Source: an uncultured Lachnospiraceae bacterium (GTDB lineage Bacteria > Bacillota > Clostridia > Lachnospirales > Lachnospiraceae). Taken from it: DNA of 6,532 bases. The stretch lies in contig CAKSAI010000184.1 of the NCBI GenBank assembly GCA_934434905.1, positions 1 through 6,532 of the forward strand, given 5' to 3'. Below are positions 5,375 through 6,532 of the stretch, one piece after another. Under the pieces are notes generated by a model. It was not told the origin of the DNA, ran no database searches, and was given only the letters and a program-made list of their open reading frames with translations. How positions within the stretch are numbered: position 1 is the first letter of the stretch; the number at the start of each line of letters is the position of its first letter. Made by a program: the position numbers and the translations under genes.

Positions 5375-6532
5375 ATGAATATTGAGAATTGCAAAGCATA
5401 TGAACTGATAAAAGAAAAGCCACTGACGGATATCAAGTCAGAGGGCTATATTTTGTGTCATAAGAAGACCGGAGCGCGGGTCTGCCTGATCTCGAATGAG
5501 GATGCCAACAAGGTGTTTTGCATCGGCTTTCGGACGCCGTCGAGGGACAGCACCGGTGTGGCCCATATCGTAGAGCATACGGTTCTGTGCGGCTCGAAGA
5601 ATTTCCCGGCCAAGGATCCCTTCGTGGAGCTGGTGAAGGGGTCGCTGAACACCTTCCTAAACGCCATGACCTATCCCGATAAGACGCTCTATCCGGTGGC
5701 AAGTGTGAATGATACGGATTTCCAGAACCTGATGCATGTTTATCTGGATGCTGTGTTTTATCCCAATATCTACCGCAGGGAGGAGATCTTCAAGCAGGAG
5801 GGCTGGCATTATGAGCTGGAGAGCGAGGAGGATCCCATTATTTTAAATGGTGTGGTATACAATGAGATGAAGGGAGCGTTTTCCTCTGCGGAGGAGGTGC
5901 TGGAGCGCCAGATAGTGAATTCCCTTTACCCGGACACCTCGTATCGCTATGAGTCCGGCGGCGACCCTGAGGTGATCCCGCAGTTGAGCTACCGGGATTT
6001 TCTGGATTTTCACAGCAGGTATTACCATCCATCCAATTCCTATATCTATCTGTATGGGGATATGGACATGGAAGAGAAGCTGAACTGGATCGATGAGACA
6101 TATCTTAAGAACTATGAGTATCTTGCCATCGATTCCAGGATTCAGAGGCAGGAGCCCTTCACTAAGCCGGTTGAAGTGAAGCGGACATACTCCATAGCAA
6201 GCACCGATCCGATGGAGGACAATACCTACCTGTCCTGCAACTTCTCGGTAGATACGGTGTTGGATGAGCGGTTAAATATCGCCTTTGATATCCTGTCCTA
6301 TGTGCTGCTGGGAGCACCGGGGGCGCCTGTGAAGAAGGCGCTTCTGGACGCAGGAATCGGCAAGGATGTCATGGGATCCTATGAGACGGATTTCTACCAG
6401 CCCGTTTTTTCAATCATTGCGAAAAATACCAATCCTGATAAAAAAGAGGAGTTTCTGGCTGTCATAGAGAAGGCCTTAAAGGAGCAGGTGAAGTCCGGCT
6501 TGAACAAGAAGTCGCTGCGAGCGGCCTTAAAC
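5375..6532 (+). CDS. M16C (presequence-protease/PreP-like) zinc metallopeptidase, 3' end beyond window
   Basis: The frame is open for 386 codons from the ATG at 5375 to the right edge; M16C proteins are usually about 970-1000 residues, so well over half is missing. The inverted zinc-binding motif HxxEH appears as HIVEH (His64, Glu67 catalytic base, His68) in the typical setting GVAHIVEHTVLCGS. The third metal ligand is likely Glu164 in YNEMKGAFS, 96 residues on, as in PreP. Other family marks are GSLNTFLNAMTYPDKTLYPVAS, the SLYPDTSYRYESGGDP loop, FHSRYYHPSNSYIYLYGD, and LLGAPGAPVKKALLDAGIGKDV. The N-terminus shows no signal peptide, suggesting a cytosolic enzyme. Family members degrade unstructured peptides inside a two-bowl chamber. 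All active-site residues expected in this part are present. A folded leader precedes the gene. Confidence 0.95.
   Translation, partial: MNIENCKAYELIKEKPLTDIKSEGYILCHKKTGARVCLISNEDANKVFCIGFRTPSRDSTGVAHIVEHTVLCGSKNFPAKDPFVELVKGSLNTFLNAMTYPDKTLYPVASVNDTDFQNLMHVYLDAVFYPNIYRREEIFKQEGWHYELESEEDPIILNGVVYNEMKGAFSSAEEVLERQIVNSLYPDTSYRYESGGDPEVIPQLSYRDFLDFHSRYYHPSNSYIYLYGDMDMEEKLNWIDETYLKNYEYLAIDSRIQRQEPFTKPVEVKRTYSIASTDPMEDNTYLSCNFSVDTVLDERLNIAFDILSYVLLGAPGAPVKKALLDAGIGKDVMGSYETDFYQPVFSIIAKNTNPDKKEEFLAVIEKALKEQVKSGLNKKSLRAALN

Overview
The window looks like chromosomal DNA of a Gram-positive, gut-type Clostridia, most likely Lachnospiraceae. This is inferred from the family set (GH31, DUF4965 'glutaminase-domain' protein, CspA-type cold-shock protein, PreP-like M16C peptidase), strong AGGAGG-type ribosome binding sites, medium GC and short T-rich terminators. 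No genus can be assigned from the sequence alone. All genes supported here lie on the + strand.

Layout. (1) 3-2342 is the 3' part of a GH31 alpha-glycosidase gene whose reading frame is open through the left edge. It carries a PA14-like domain inserted in its C-terminal beta region. (2) 2386-4503 is a DUF4965-family protein, 43 bp downstream and apparently co-transcribed. A hairpin terminator at 4512-4554 closes this two-gene catabolic unit. (3) 4579-4803 is a non-coding block of stacked hairpins bounded by an 11-bp perfect inverted repeat; it looks like a dispersed repeat or structured RNA element. (4) 4832-5154 is a monocistronic-looking cold-shock gene with its own extended -10 promoter, a folded leader of about 87 nt and a strong ribosome binding site. 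(5) 5155-5374 is a leader-like region with a 12-bp long-range stem enclosing an imperfect direct repeat and two tiny ATGA-overlapping reading frames. (6) 5375 to the right edge is the N-terminal 386 codons of an M16C (presequence-protease-like) zinc peptidase, cut by the window.

Functionally, the GH31 and DUF4965 genes probably act together on one alpha-linked glycan or glycoconjugate. The cold-shock and peptidase genes look like housekeeping functions unrelated to that unit. The parts least explained by known families are the inverted-repeat element at 4579-4803 and the leader at 5242-5355.
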